This document shows positions 40,946 to 51,946 of a stretch of 64,000 nucleotides of DNA, one piece after another; position 1 is the first letter of the stretch; each line of letters begins with the position of its first letter. Source of the DNA: Astropecten irregularis. Taxonomy: Eukaryota; Echinodermata; Asteroidea; Paxillosida; Astropectinidae. The stretch is from positions 18,583,217 through 18,647,216 of the forward strand of contig OZ020246.1 in the NCBI GenBank assembly GCA_963971285.1, read 5' to 3'. Below the pieces are notes generated by a model. The model was not told where the DNA came from and did not search any database. It saw only the letters and a program-made list of their open reading frames with translations. The position numbers were made by a program, and so were the translations under genes.

Positions 40946-43900
40946 AAATATCCTTGAGGTGTTTCCCTGGGGTCTCTGTCTCAACAAGCCTGAATCCAAG
41001 GACCTTGTAATGTTCACGGCACACTGTTTAATGAAATGTAGAAACAGTTCTTCCCAGTAAAAAGACAGAAGAGAAAAAGCTGGCCACCCATGGACAGTTG
41101 ATTGCCCAGCCTCTCCATGTCCACAATTGGCCCACTCCAGATTCTTAATACCCTGCTAAGCCTCTGATATGTCACACCATGTTGTTTTCTGTTTCAATGA
41201 GCGACGACCGATAAGAGAAAACCTAGCCTCCGACCCATAAACAGAGGGTCAACCTTGGGAAACAAAATAGGAGGCCCAGGAAGCTTTTCTGTCTGATTAA
41301 GAATGGAAACAATGTCTGGCCAGAGCATAAGGGGCTGCCCAGTCGCCTTGAAAGGAGGGAAGGCGATGAGGTGGGGGTCATTAAAGCTCCTTGGAAGAAG
41401 TAATCACAGGTGACAATGCTAAGATTACCAGAGAGACAGTTATAAAAGAAGCAGCTAGAGCATAAAAGGTGCATAGGAGGATGAGAAGTAATGATCAGCT
41501 AGTCTGGGATTCCTCCATTGTCTGTACAGCCAAACCCACCAATCCTCAATACTCCACTGATAATTAGTCTCTGCGAGCTTAATTCCCCCTTTTACTTGCC
41601 AAACTGACATCGACTTATTTACTTCAGGAAAAACCACATAAGTTATATAATGACCTTGTTTACTCCTGCAGACTCTTAGCAGCGACAATTGTAAGACAAC
41701 TACGACTGCTCTGCTTAGGAAACAGATCCCTTAGTTACTTCAGACAGGAACAAATAATGCAATTTGACAAGCAAGACTTCACATTAAAGTTATAGGACAC
41801 TACATGAGGGTAGTTATAATCTGCTGTTCCATCTAGATCAGCGCTTGGGCCCCTTTGCAGGATTAACACGGCACAGCAAATTTTCAAGCTAAAAATCAGC
41901 ACAGGACGAACTTCAGCAATACACCAATATGTGTGGTATATTGGCTAGTTGCCTGTGAGTTCTGCTTAAGCAGGCTTCTTCCACCTGTGCTTAGCAAATA
42001 TCTCGGTGCCAATGGCATGCTCTGTGAATTTGGCCCCTGGGCAGGAAACACTGAAGTGTGAGGCCAACTTGATCAAACATGGGTGAAACAAAGCAAGACA
42101 TGATAGCTTGATCCAAAGTGATATTGGATCACCCTAAACACTTGTCTGTAAAAGCTACACAATGCATTTTCCTTTACAATCAACCGGATGATGGATGCTT
42201 CGTGCATTAATTATGTGTACATTATTTTACTGCAGATCATATACGCTGTTGAGATCTTTAAGCTTTTCTTGTCCCTTAGCGCGCATCTTAAGAGTCCACT
42301 GCAGATACCTGGAAAGTCTAATTACAGTGCCTTGTTTCTCTCATTCCGTCACGCTAAATTATTCAAGCGGTCAGCTAAATCAAAATCAATTAATCAATCT
42401 CCAGCCCAGATGACATGTATATGTAGCAAGTGAATTTCTTAGCCGGGACTGTATACTGGTGTTGCACTATCGCAAAACAGGAATTGTAATAATAATCATA
42501 ATCACAAAAAATGCATTTGGCATGTACTGTACAACTAGGCTGTGAATTTAGTGACCTGATTTTCAGGACATGTGATCAAATCCTCATTATTAATTCTTTG
42601 TGTACAGATGTACAATAAAGCCTGAGTGCACATATGTATTTACCCCTGGCAGGGCTTAAGTAACTAGTACAAAGGCACCATTGTGCGAGGTGCTGGGTCA
42701 ACCTATTCAATCATTGCTATGCATCTGAATAAAGTTTACTAAACATTCCAATGGTGGAAGGATTATCTAGGCAGGCAAAAGTTTTAGGCAGCTGAGAATA
42801 TGTAATATCTTCAAAAGAAAGGAATAAAAGGAACCTGCTCTTATTTTTTTTGTCCTTCTATTTTTTTTTTGATAAACCTTTTTTTTTTATCTAAGCTATT
42901 TTATTAATCGTGTTTGATGGATTGGCGCCGCTGGAAATAACAAAGACTTTTTTCCATACGGCACTGTTCGTGAAGGGATTGGCTTAGAAAAACAGACATT
43001 CATAGATTATATCAATGCCAACATCACTCACTTTATAATGAGTACTGAGTACCACACTGGGTTGACTGTATAAAACATGCACCATACTGCAACCGCGACT
43101 GACGACGGCATGTACTGTACCTCAAATTTGCATTGACTGTCAAATTGGGGTTGGGCTTTTCATTCTTTAATCTTTAATCTTGGGATAAATACTTGCCATG
43201 CTTCCAGTACCTGTTGTGGCATTTAGAGGGGCTTATTTATCAATACACCACCTATAATCAAATGCTCTTAGTCCCGGGCAGGATTGAAACAAGAAGAAAT
43301 ATAATCTGGCACTTGGATTTGGTAAATGCTTCAAACAGTAGCTTAAGTAATGCATAAAAAAATTGTACACAACGGGTAATACACAAGTAATACAAAAGTA
43401 AATACAGCGGTCGCAAAGTCATACATTTTGATATAAAGAAGTATTACTTTGTTTTGCCCCTTACTCAGATCACATGAGACAGACAACTCAAGCTAATTGA
43501 TTGGGACATTTCAGGATGAACTCCACTCTCAAGTTCCCTGCCCTGGATTTTAACTGTCCTACTTTCCAAAGCCAATTTTCCCATGAGTAATTAATCCCGT
43601 TAAGCCTGCCAACTTGCCATGTTGTCCAACTAAATAAAAGGTGAGAAGTGCAGGGGACTAGGCATGTCTACCGCTCCAGATTGGTAACATAGTAAGTCAT
43701 CATGAATCACAACAAGTAAGGGGGGTGTTTATCAGCCGGGCCAGTTTAATATCATTATGAATGGCAGGTGCAGGTGGGACAAATTAAAACAACCTTGCCA
43801 AGCTAAACAGATGGGCCAACTTCAAGTACATGTTCCTTCAAGTCAGTCAGCAGATTTCCAGGCCAGACATGAGGCATACATGTACTTAGACAAGGCTTTA

Positions 43901-44518
43901 GGGTGTCATCACAGCAATTAGTTGGCATGATACTGCGGTTTTTCCTTCTTTCAGGGTGGGGAATTGGGCAGGGGGGAAAAAGAGAAACCTGTCCTGACCC
44001 AATTCCCAAATCTTGTATCAGAAACATCCCTCTTGATTAGTAACTACTTATGTTGAATTTCTCTGAATGCACACGGCATACACACAATGACTGATACTGA
44101 CAGTACTAAAATTAAGTCTAACATTATGAGTCTTGTTTTCAACCCAAAGGCAAAAGTGACTTTCCCCTTAACAATGTTATTTTATTTTTATAAATTGTTT
44201 ATCTATTTTTGTTCTGTCATTCATGATGTATCTACTGCACTTGTCCAACACATAAAAAGAGAAGCTGTCAATGCTTAGAGAACATACCGTGGTGAACTTT
44301 GACAAATCATTTTCCGTGCACGTGCTGCATGCACTGCGAAACATATGCAAACCATACAATGTGGATTCGTGGCCTGGCTTAACTACACGTGTCTGATACT
44401 CAACAGCAAATGGGGAAAACGAGCTAGCCGCGCGCACACTGCACTCCACACAAATTCTCAACCCCATGAAGTTGAGTCCGAGATCCCAAGTCAAACCATT
44501 ACCATGTTCGTGAACGTC

Positions 44519-44649
44519 GGGCCTGTTTGTTTCACGCAAAGGATCATGAATCCTTCGGATCCGGATCCCATTTTAGCGTACCCTGCATAGGAGGTGGATC
44601 CGAAAAATGGGATCCGGATCTGTAGGATTCGTCCGAAACAAACAGGCCC
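44519..44649. mobile_element. fold-back (hairpin) element
   Basis: The left arm starts GGGCCTGTTTGTTTC at 44519 and the right arm ends GAAACAAACAGGCCC at 44649, an exact 15-base inverted repeat. Imperfect pairing continues inward, including an exact inner block ATCCGGATCCCATTTT, leaving a loop of about 29 bases (44575-44603). The whole is about 131 bases and can fold into a long hairpin. There is no coding capacity. No clear target-site duplication is visible. It is most likely a very short MITE or fold-back element; a structured RNA is a less likely reading. Confidence 0.75.
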
Positions 44650-46770
44650 TTTATTGTGCTCAAAATACAGAGTATCACAACACAAACATACTGAAACAGT
44701 TTAATGAGAGACTCACTGAGCAGCTAGTTTGCTAAGCAGGATGATATGTGAGAACTATGCTTACTAATCTTTACTGAATCATCCAGTGGCGAAAACAAAA
44801 TAGCATCAATATTGAAGCTTAAGCTCTTCGGAAAAGCTTCTTATCAAATATGAGAACAAAATTTGACATTTCAAATCCAGAATTTAAGAGCCTCGTGCAG
44901 TGGCTGCCATTCAACAAGCTCAAAACCTGAATACAGGGCAGGGACGGGGGGGAATATTAATATATTAATATAGGCCTTCATTAATCACAATTATCATTAA
45001 AAACTAGGATTAGGCTTATTTGTGTGTATAATCACCATATTGCGTTATAGTATACTTTAGTATACAGTGGATGACTTTTATGATAATGATTAATTTAATG
45101 GCTGTTTCTTTTTAATGGTTATTGGAACAAAAGCCTTCATCTAAACCATGAAACATAACAATAACCTTATGTTCCGGAGAGCAGCTAATGTTAGTTAAAT
45201 GTACCTGAATTGTTTAAACTTGGTATTATTTTGTGAAACTAGGCTATTTATCCTCCGCGCACAACATGACATTTAATCATCTAATCCTTCTTAATATTGT
45301 AACATTGCACAATTAAGTCAATATCTAATATTTGAAAGCAGCAGTACTGTTTCATTAAAAACATACTGCACATGCTAAAAACAGGTGCTAATTGCATCAA
45401 CATGATTAGACAAACATGTGTGTACACAATTATGTCTATTAAAGACAGAACACATTCTGTCATATGACATTTTTTGCGGGGAAGCAATTTGGCTTCGCAA
45501 CTTTTCTCAACTTTGTGGATAATAGCATCATCGTCCATGCCTTGCCAAACGAACCCTGGTCTTTTTTATGAAGCTACAGTGTGGTACTCTCATCAGCAAT
45601 TTACACACAGGCACCCAATGACCCTATCAGGAAATTTATGGATTTTGAACAACAGTTTGATCTTTCCAAATTAATGGAGGCCAGGCTCCGGCTGGCCTTG
45701 TGTGGCCACAAAAAATTAAAGGAAGTGTCATACTTCAGCTTTTTGTGGCTTTTACAAACAAAAGGCATGCATGCTGCACTGAGTATTAGGAGTGATGTGG
45801 GTTCTTTTTCAGTGATTGAATGGTTTGATGATGTACAGTACATTAGGATGTTTCCCCTAGCAAACCTTTTGTGCCATGAAAAAAATACTTCAAACTGATA
45901 CAAACTCTGCTAGATAGGCCGATATTCAGGAAATAGTACTGAAACTTTGGAGGAATTCAAACTGTCCCAGTGTTTTTTACAATTGGTGCAGAATGCCATT
46001 TTCGTTCATTTAGTAATGTAATACCATCAGCTTTGTGATTTTGTGCACATGGAGACTGATTCATGTGATTACCAGCTGCCCAATGTTTCAAATTCAGTTT
46101 CAGAATTAAAAAGTCATGTTCGTTCTGTCACTTTCCTGGAAGTGAGAGCATATTTAGCTACAGAGCCGTTCCACATCAGAACGGTATGGGGCTGCCAAGT
46201 TAGGATCAAGTAGGATTACAGGGTACATACATGTACATGTGTGAACATTAACCAATGCTTCAGCTTCCGAACTATAAACATTTCTGTGAATATATTCACT
46301 GTTTACTGTCAAATCATTGCATTGTGCACAACCAATCCCACTTTTCTTTTATTTCGGGTTCCCCGGCCATACATTATTATTATGAACTTGTAAAAAAAGT
46401 TGCAGGCATGAATAGCACAAAGATGAAAGTTTATATTCGTGTGTCCTCCCCTATGCCCTGACATTTCTCAGGTGGTTGGGAAATAAAAAAAAAACAACTC
46501 TGAAATTACCTCTTTACAAATTATGCATTCCTCTGAACAAAACAAGAAAAGCTCTGAGTGGGTACGGTTTGATGGTTTTTATATCAATGGCAAAAAATAT
46601 CTGCAACCATTCATGACAATGTATGTTTAGTATGAGATCTATAGACTATATACACTAACTGTAAAGAATATTTACAAGCTGGGGCCCGCAAATTAAGCCC
46701 GGAAAAAAATAAAAAGACAGCCAGTCCACAAAAAAAAAAGGGTGACTGACATTTTTTTTTTTGTTAACAG
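44650..46770. other. non-coding, no gene seen
   Basis: AT-rich sequence with a small TATAGTATAC/GTATACA palindrome near 45047-45067 and a TACATGTA near 46228. If the Ig-like frame at 46771 is an exon, this is the intron upstream of it. Confidence 0.5.
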
Positions 46771-47076
46771 GTGCAGTTAAGAGTCAATGCCAGCCGCCGA
46801 AAAACTTGGACTTCATTGGCAGAAGCTGATGGCTCAAAGTCTAATCCACAAAGCCAAAGAATAGGCACACGTACCACGTTGGTTATAAGACCTTGTGACA
46901 AAATGAAAACATTTACCTGTGTACGTCTCTGTACACCTGGCAGTACTGCAAAGATGAATGGCACAGCTCATCTGATAATACGTGCACAAAATGTGAAGTG
47001 CAAGAAAAAAACAACCAGCATTTACACAATTTTACTCCTCGTTCCCTTTATACATCTACACATCCTGACTAATTAG
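46771..47076 (+). CDS. candidate terminal exon: Ig-like half-domain with hydrophobic tail
   Basis: A T-rich tract ending in TTAACAG at 46764-46770 is a strong acceptor, and the frame is open from the first exon base to TAG at 47074-47076 (101 codons). The peptide resembles strands C to G of an immunoglobulin domain. It has Trp at residue 13, a TTLVI strand at 35-39, then FTC at 48-50 with Gly seven residues after the Cys, and an AHLII strand near 66-70. The Trp-to-Cys spacing of 37 residues is normal for Ig domains. A Lys-rich CKKK precedes a hydrophobic run (TILLLVPFIHL) just before the stop, like a GPI-attachment signal or short anchor. Known GPI-anchored Ig adhesion proteins such as IgLONs end this way. 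The strand B Cys would have to lie on an upstream exon I cannot find. A weaker GTGAAG donor near 46994 would give a shorter internal exon. A chance frame or decayed exon remains possible. Confidence 0.3.
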   Translation: MQLRVNASRRKTWTSLAEADGSKSNPQSQRIGTRTTLVIRPCDKMKTFTCVRLCTPGSTAKMNGTAHLIIRAQNVKCKKKTTSIYTILLLVPFIHLHILTN

Positions 47077-47100
47077 CTGGCATTACTTTTTAGAACTACA

Positions 47101-47345
47101 CCGCCGGCAGCCCCCAAAATGCACATGAAATATTAATTGAAATGGTGCTATTAAATGGCTGGGCCATTTATCTCCTTCACAAAGAAAAGGCCCCATTAAC
47201 AATGGTTAATAGTCTAATCAAGATCCAAGGTAAGAAGTGAAAGGAATGTGCTCATTACTTTAATTACCCACGCTTGAACCAAGGCAGGCTATCACTACGG
47301 TATTAAGTACGGTATTATTCATGACCAGGGTATTAATTGATGTAG
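47101..47345. promoter_or_regulatory. candidate cis-regulatory block
   Basis: This low-repeat segment directly follows the Ig-like open frame. It contains TAATTA-type homeodomain cores, an ATTAAC...GTTAAT inverted repeat around a SOX-type ACAATGG (47195-47210), a GATA-type TTATCT (47168-47173), and three copies of GGTATTA (47299, 47311, 47329). Such mixed motif density is typical of developmental enhancers. Conservation, the decisive evidence, cannot be judged here. Confidence 0.35.
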
Positions 47346-47604
47346 GGTAGAAAGAAAGAAAAAAGCCCACAAAATTATGGAAATTTGGGAAAGCAAAATG
47401 CTGACAGCAAGTAACAGAATGACTTTCAGGTTTTTAAAGCAATCCTGTATGTGCCTTTGCACTTTTTTGTTAAGATGAAAACACCATTTTTATAGCGATC
47501 AATTCAAATGTTTTTATCAGCTTTCAAATGATGAAACAGCCCTACATCCGTTGATGGCTATCAATCAGCAAAATTTTTGAATTAGACTGGTAGATCCGAA
47601 GCTA

Positions 47605-47979
47605 TTAAAGGGATGGTACAGAACTGGTGTTTGAGACAAAACCGTTGCTGACAGTGAAAGCACATTATGTAATCCATCATATACCTTAACTGACAAACCT
47701 GTAGAAGTTTGAGGTCAATCAGCCATCTGGGTCACGAGAAAATAGTGAAAACCCGTGTGCGGAGAACTGTACACATTTCAACGAATGAATAAAACGCTTC
47801 GAAGCGATTTATTCCAATCGGAAAATAGTTTCATTTATTTCTCAACGAATATGGCATTTCAGACAAAAACATTTCATGGGATGTTTTCTCCTATCATCAC
47901 CATTATACTGTGTAAGTTTGATGTGAATCTGTGATTATGAAGTGTATTTTGTCTGACCAATTCTGTACCCTCCCTTTAA
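47605..47979. mobile_element. MITE family B, complete
   Basis: This 375-base element begins TTAAAGGGATGGTACAGAA and ends TTCTGTACCCTCCCTTTAA. The inverted repeats match at about 22 of the first 24 positions and remain recognisable further in (GAGACAAAA against CAGACAAAA). TTAA flanks both ends. A second palindrome built on CGCTTCGAAGCG lies at about 47789-47814. Internal blocks resemble family A (GAGAAAATAGTGAAAA, GCATTTCAGACAAAAA), so A and B appear to be diverged subfamilies mobilised by the same type of transposase. No transposase frame is present. Confidence 0.9.
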
Positions 47980-48186
47980 TCTGCCCAAATCCATGTGAAA
48001 ATTGTAATTGGAATAATTTTTTTGGGAGAATTGTTTTCAATGTTAAGGTGAGAAAATAGAAAAGGCAAAAGCACCAATATTGATTGTTCACAACCAACCC
48101 CATCACATAACATTATAACAATTTTTAGGTTCAGTATGCAAACAATTTTAGTCATTCAGGCAGTGGGTATTACTTAATATCATCTA

Positions 48187-48330
48187 CAGTGGAACGCCTC
48201 TATAACGAACACAACTGTACCAAATATCATCCTTGGTTCTCAGTTTTTTGTGTGTGCAAATCCTACCAAATGCTGTTTGGCAGCTTTCAATTGCTAACGA
48301 ACAACTGCTACTGTACAACGGACCATTTCT
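48187..48330 (+). mobile_element. possible pogo/Tigger-like terminus remnant
   Basis: CAGTGGAACGCCTCTATAAC at 48187-48206 followed by GAAC resembles the pogo/Tigger terminal pattern CAGT(A/G)GAACCTC...ATAACGAAC. A second AACGAACAACTG-type block lies near 48297. No matching inverted right end was found downstream. If real, this is an isolated decayed terminus of a DNA transposon. The family call is from memory of the terminal motif only. Confidence 0.3.
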
Positions 48331-49153
48331 GTAGATCCTACCACGTTCAATATCACAGCATTCCGGTGTACACTGAGCTTGGTGGCTGGATGTTCCTGAC
48401 TAAGTTGAGGCTGAGTTCAGTTCTAAAGGGGAGGTTTTTGGGTTTGATTTGGAAGGAACAGAGAATGCACACTATAAAGCCAAAAGTCCCAGGGGGGCCA
48501 GCCCTCTTCAAACATTGGTGGAATCGATTCTCATTCCTCCAGCATCCTGCAGAACTGGTTAAAAATGCCAGCGTCTTGGGACTCCTCTCCAGGTGTGTAT
48601 TATACGCACGGACAATTGATGCAAAGAGGATCACGTATCCTGCAATTTTTTTTCCCCTTGAAAGGAGACTAAATATTAGGCTTAATACCGTTCAGGAAAG
48701 CACCGCTCGGCCAATCAATACAGATATTGTGTAACTCCATTTCTAAAAAGTATCCATTTTGAAAAAACTTGGGAGAGAAAAAAAGCACGCGCCTGGTCAA
48801 TAGTGTGGGTTACAAGATAAACAATCGGGAGGGGACAATTCTAGAAAGAAAATGCAGATCCCACTGTGTTCTTAGAATCTTCATAATTTGCGGACAGTGC
48901 TCGCACAGAGTTGAATAAGCAAATGGAGATTCTTAAATCTCTCCCATTTTTTTTTTCTGTCGGAGGCTGGTAACTCTACCTCGCTCACAGGACAGTGTTG
49001 ACTGAAGCAATATGCATTTGTGCATGTAAATAAATATTTGGAGCACATTTACTTTTGTCCCACTGCCAGAGGGAAACTTGTACATGCACAGCCACAGAGA
49101 GATAAGAACCACCCAAACTGTATCAACTATTGAAGCATTCTGCATATCCCTGC
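48331..49153. other. non-coding between MITEs
   Basis: Carries the rest of the longest plus-strand open frame in the window (to 48734), which has no domain features, and a T run near 48950. No other element was recognised. Confidence 0.45.
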
Positions 49154-49506
49154 TTAAAGGCAATATCATACTTTGGTTTTTGTCAAAGAAATACAGATTC
49201 CTGGGTAAAAATATCAAGGAAGATACAGTAACAGTCATCTGTGAAATTTTCAGTCCATACGGTGCCCACTTTTTGAGAAAACAGTGAAAAACGGCCACAG
49301 TATTTCTTAAGTCTTTTCTCTTTTATTTTTGATCTTTAAAAGATAAAAAATAGTTTTGGTCACTGGTTTTACTCTTTTCTGGATAAATACAGCATTTCAG
49401 GCAGAAACATTCTAACGGTATGTTTCTACCACCACCATCTTCATACCCTGTTATATGTAAATCTGTGAACATTTGGTGTCTTACCAAAGTATGATACTAC
49501 CTTTAA
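49154..49506 (+). mobile_element. MITE family A, copy 2 (most complete)
   Basis: This 353-base element has TTAA at both ends and matching termini: left TTAAAGGCAATATCATACTT, right end ATGATACTACCTTTAA. The terminal inverted repeats match over about 23 bases with one or two differences. It has no coding capacity. It lies about 450 bases from the minus-strand coding exon at 49959-50102, so if that gene is real the copy sits in an intron. It is the best reference copy of the three. Confidence 0.9.
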
Positions 49507-49958
49507 GTGAAATAAGAACTTAATCATGATATGTGTAAGGATAGAACACTGAAAATAAATGTCCTCATAAAAATATTGTTCTATGAAAGTTCCACATGTA
49601 TTGTGCATGAGTGAAGATCAGGTTTTCCTTGCTGTTACCAAAAAAAAGGCTTGAGAAAGATCCTGCTATAAGATCAAAACGTCAGAGATTCCTAAGTCCA
49701 AGCAAAAAGGGGCGGTGTAAAGAAACTACTGCATTGAAAGCAAGTTCAAGATATTATACACAATGCTAAACTAACATTGTATCACTTAGGACAGTAACAA
49801 ACTCTCCTAAGGACTATGTACCTTTCAAATTCCTACTATGTATTTTGAGCACATCCAGTACGAACCGAAGCAACTTTTTGCATACAGACAGGCAGAGCAA
49901 TCCATATAAATCTATGATCACCATAAACGTGTTTACCCTGTAAAGTGATGGAACTTAC

Positions 49959-50102
49959 CGGGAGTACAATGCTTGCTGATGGTGATCTCTAGCTAGACAA
50001 GGTGGGGGAATATTCTCAACGGCTGCAAGAACGGCAGAAACCTCCGTAACGGGAAAAGGACTCTCATCCAAGTGGGTTGACTTCAGATCAAGTCGATCAG
50101 AT
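49959..50102 (-). CDS. internal coding exon of an unidentified gene
   Basis: Read on the minus strand, a long T-rich tract ends in CAG at 50105-50103, with a TTAATGA-like branch site about 30 bases further upstream. The exon ends at a G|GTAAGT donor (intron starts at 49958). It is 144 bases, exactly 48 codons, with intron phase 2 on both sides, so it could be skipped without a frameshift. Only one frame is open: the other two meet TGA within 20 bases of the acceptor. The peptide begins SDRLDLKSTHLDESPFPVTE, continues with an Ala/Val-rich helix-like stretch and a PPP turn, and ends HHQQALYS. I recognise no domain; there are no zinc-binding pairs, signal peptide or membrane segment. The composition suits a linker in a nuclear or cytoplasmic protein, which is inference. 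The adjoining exons are not evident, so its introns are probably long. I am fairly sure it is an exon and cannot name the gene. Confidence 0.6.
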
Positions 50103-51928
50103 CTGAAAAAAAAATAAAGAATGGGAAAAAAAACTCATTAATATAATATCGCGGATACCTGTAGTCACTTTAAATGGGGATGAGCCCGAATCTGCACAAA
50201 TCCAATATTGCAGTATCCTACATGAACATAGATGGCCCAGACTAAGGCCGAGATAGACAAGCAAGCGCTAGCTCCATAAACACACCATAGGAGTGCGACA
50301 CAACAAACCATGTCCACGGATTCAGTCCTGATTATCAAACGGAAGGCAATTTATAAATGACTGGATAGTTTTGAGACCAGATGACCCACCATCATGTACA
50401 ACTACTTCATTCTATAACATGTCTACTCATGCCACAGTCCACCATCACTTCAACCCTCCCTGAACAGAAGCTAGGCAAGTTGATCTGAAACGCTACCGAA
50501 GTCTCTATCAATTCAACTCCTGTGGCGTTCTAAGCCCCATCCAAATGACAACCAGACAGGTCTTAATTATTCATTATTCCCGTTGAAATAATTACAGTAT
50601 CTAAAAGCATAAACCCACCCATTAGAATGGTATAAACTGGTTAATTGGCTTTGTGAAGGAATGCTGGTACTAATGTAATAGGGTAATAACAATAGATGGG
50701 AGGTGCCTTACTGCACACAGCCAGTTTGCACTCTGAAGTTCAAAATCAACATAAAAACCTCATAAACAAATTCAGTCCCCTACAGAAAATTTTTATTTCT
50801 TCAAGCCTACAGACCAAAAATACAACATTTTCAGTTCTAAAAGAAGTGTATTCCATTACAGCATTTTTATAAACAAAATTGATCATTTCGTGACCCACAA
50901 GCTTTCTGTGTAAAATCTTTCCATTTGTAAAAATTTGGAATTCCGTTTCATCCCTTAGACCTGTGTTTAGGAAACAGTTTCAACTTTAGAATGTGCGTTG
51001 TTAAATTCAAATTAAGTACAATACTGAACAAACAAACAATTGTATCAGTAAGTTTAAGGGCCAAGTAAAAACCAGTACAGCAAATCAGTTATTGTGTAAA
51101 ACTAAATTCTGCATTTTTGACTGTGTATTTCTTTTATACATTTTTGGGGCATGACAGGTTCTACCTCAAAAAGCATAATGAAACTCCATATGTTTTCCAT
51201 CCCAGCAAGAATATCATTGGCTCCATATTCTAGGGTTTTCAAAGGGTCTGAGTAGACTGAAACAAGTCCAAATTGTATTCTTCTCCAAATCTACATGTAT
51301 GTAGTTCCATGATTTTGGCAGTTCACTGTGAACCGTGCAAATCAAGCTTTTGTAACATATTACAATACTTGAATTTTCCTTTGCAACTGGGATGAAAGGT
51401 AAATTTATGGCATCCGTTGTATAACATGAATTTCAAATTAGCCTTTAAACTACATCTGATACAATACACATGTTTTTTTCTTCTTCTAAATGAGTACAGC
51501 GTACGTCCAGGTGAATTTATAATGCAATTTATGGGAAATTTTACCGCATGGATGAGAAAAGAGATTGACCAAGGTTATAGACAAAGAAGTTACACATTCG
51601 CATACGTGGCACTTGCTAGACACACTGATCATCAATACATCATTAAAACTAGTAATTGTGACATGTTTACGCAATGCCATCTTGATATCATGCAGTGCCA
51701 AATCCTTTGTGAATATTCATTGGAATAGGAATTGGAAAAATTTGTCAAATGGTGTTGCGGTTGTCAACCGCAACTCAAAAATATGGAAATTACAAAAACT
51801 GTACATGAAGACGGCACAACAAAAGAAACATTTTAAAATGAAAGAAAAATAAAGCGTGCCTCTTGGACAAAAAAAAAACAATATCTGAAATTTTGGGTGT
51901 GAATTTTGATTTTTTTTTATTAAAAATG

Positions 51929-51946
51929 GAGAGAGAGAGAGAGAGA
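51929..51946 (+). repeat. (GA)9 microsatellite
   Basis: A perfect GA dinucleotide run after an A/T-rich stretch. Confidence 0.9.

Larger units (their letters stand above)
38216..44518. other. non-coding, no gene seen
   Basis: Contains (GA) and (TGG) runs, a TCTG-rich stretch ending in CAG near 40560, and octamers at 39711-39718 and 43126-43133. No convincing exon. Confidence 0.5.

Noticed and set aside
48189-48734. Longest open frame, 181 codons, plus strand
   Set aside because: It begins with GTG inside a pogo-like terminus, has no ATG context, domain or codon regularity, and several other frames overlap it. A chance or repeat-derived frame is likelier.
48933-49298. Minus-strand frame starting MAVFHCFLKKWA, with a look-alike at 60292-60501
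   Set aside because: The shared peptide exists only because both lie in copies of MITE family A; it is not a conserved protein.
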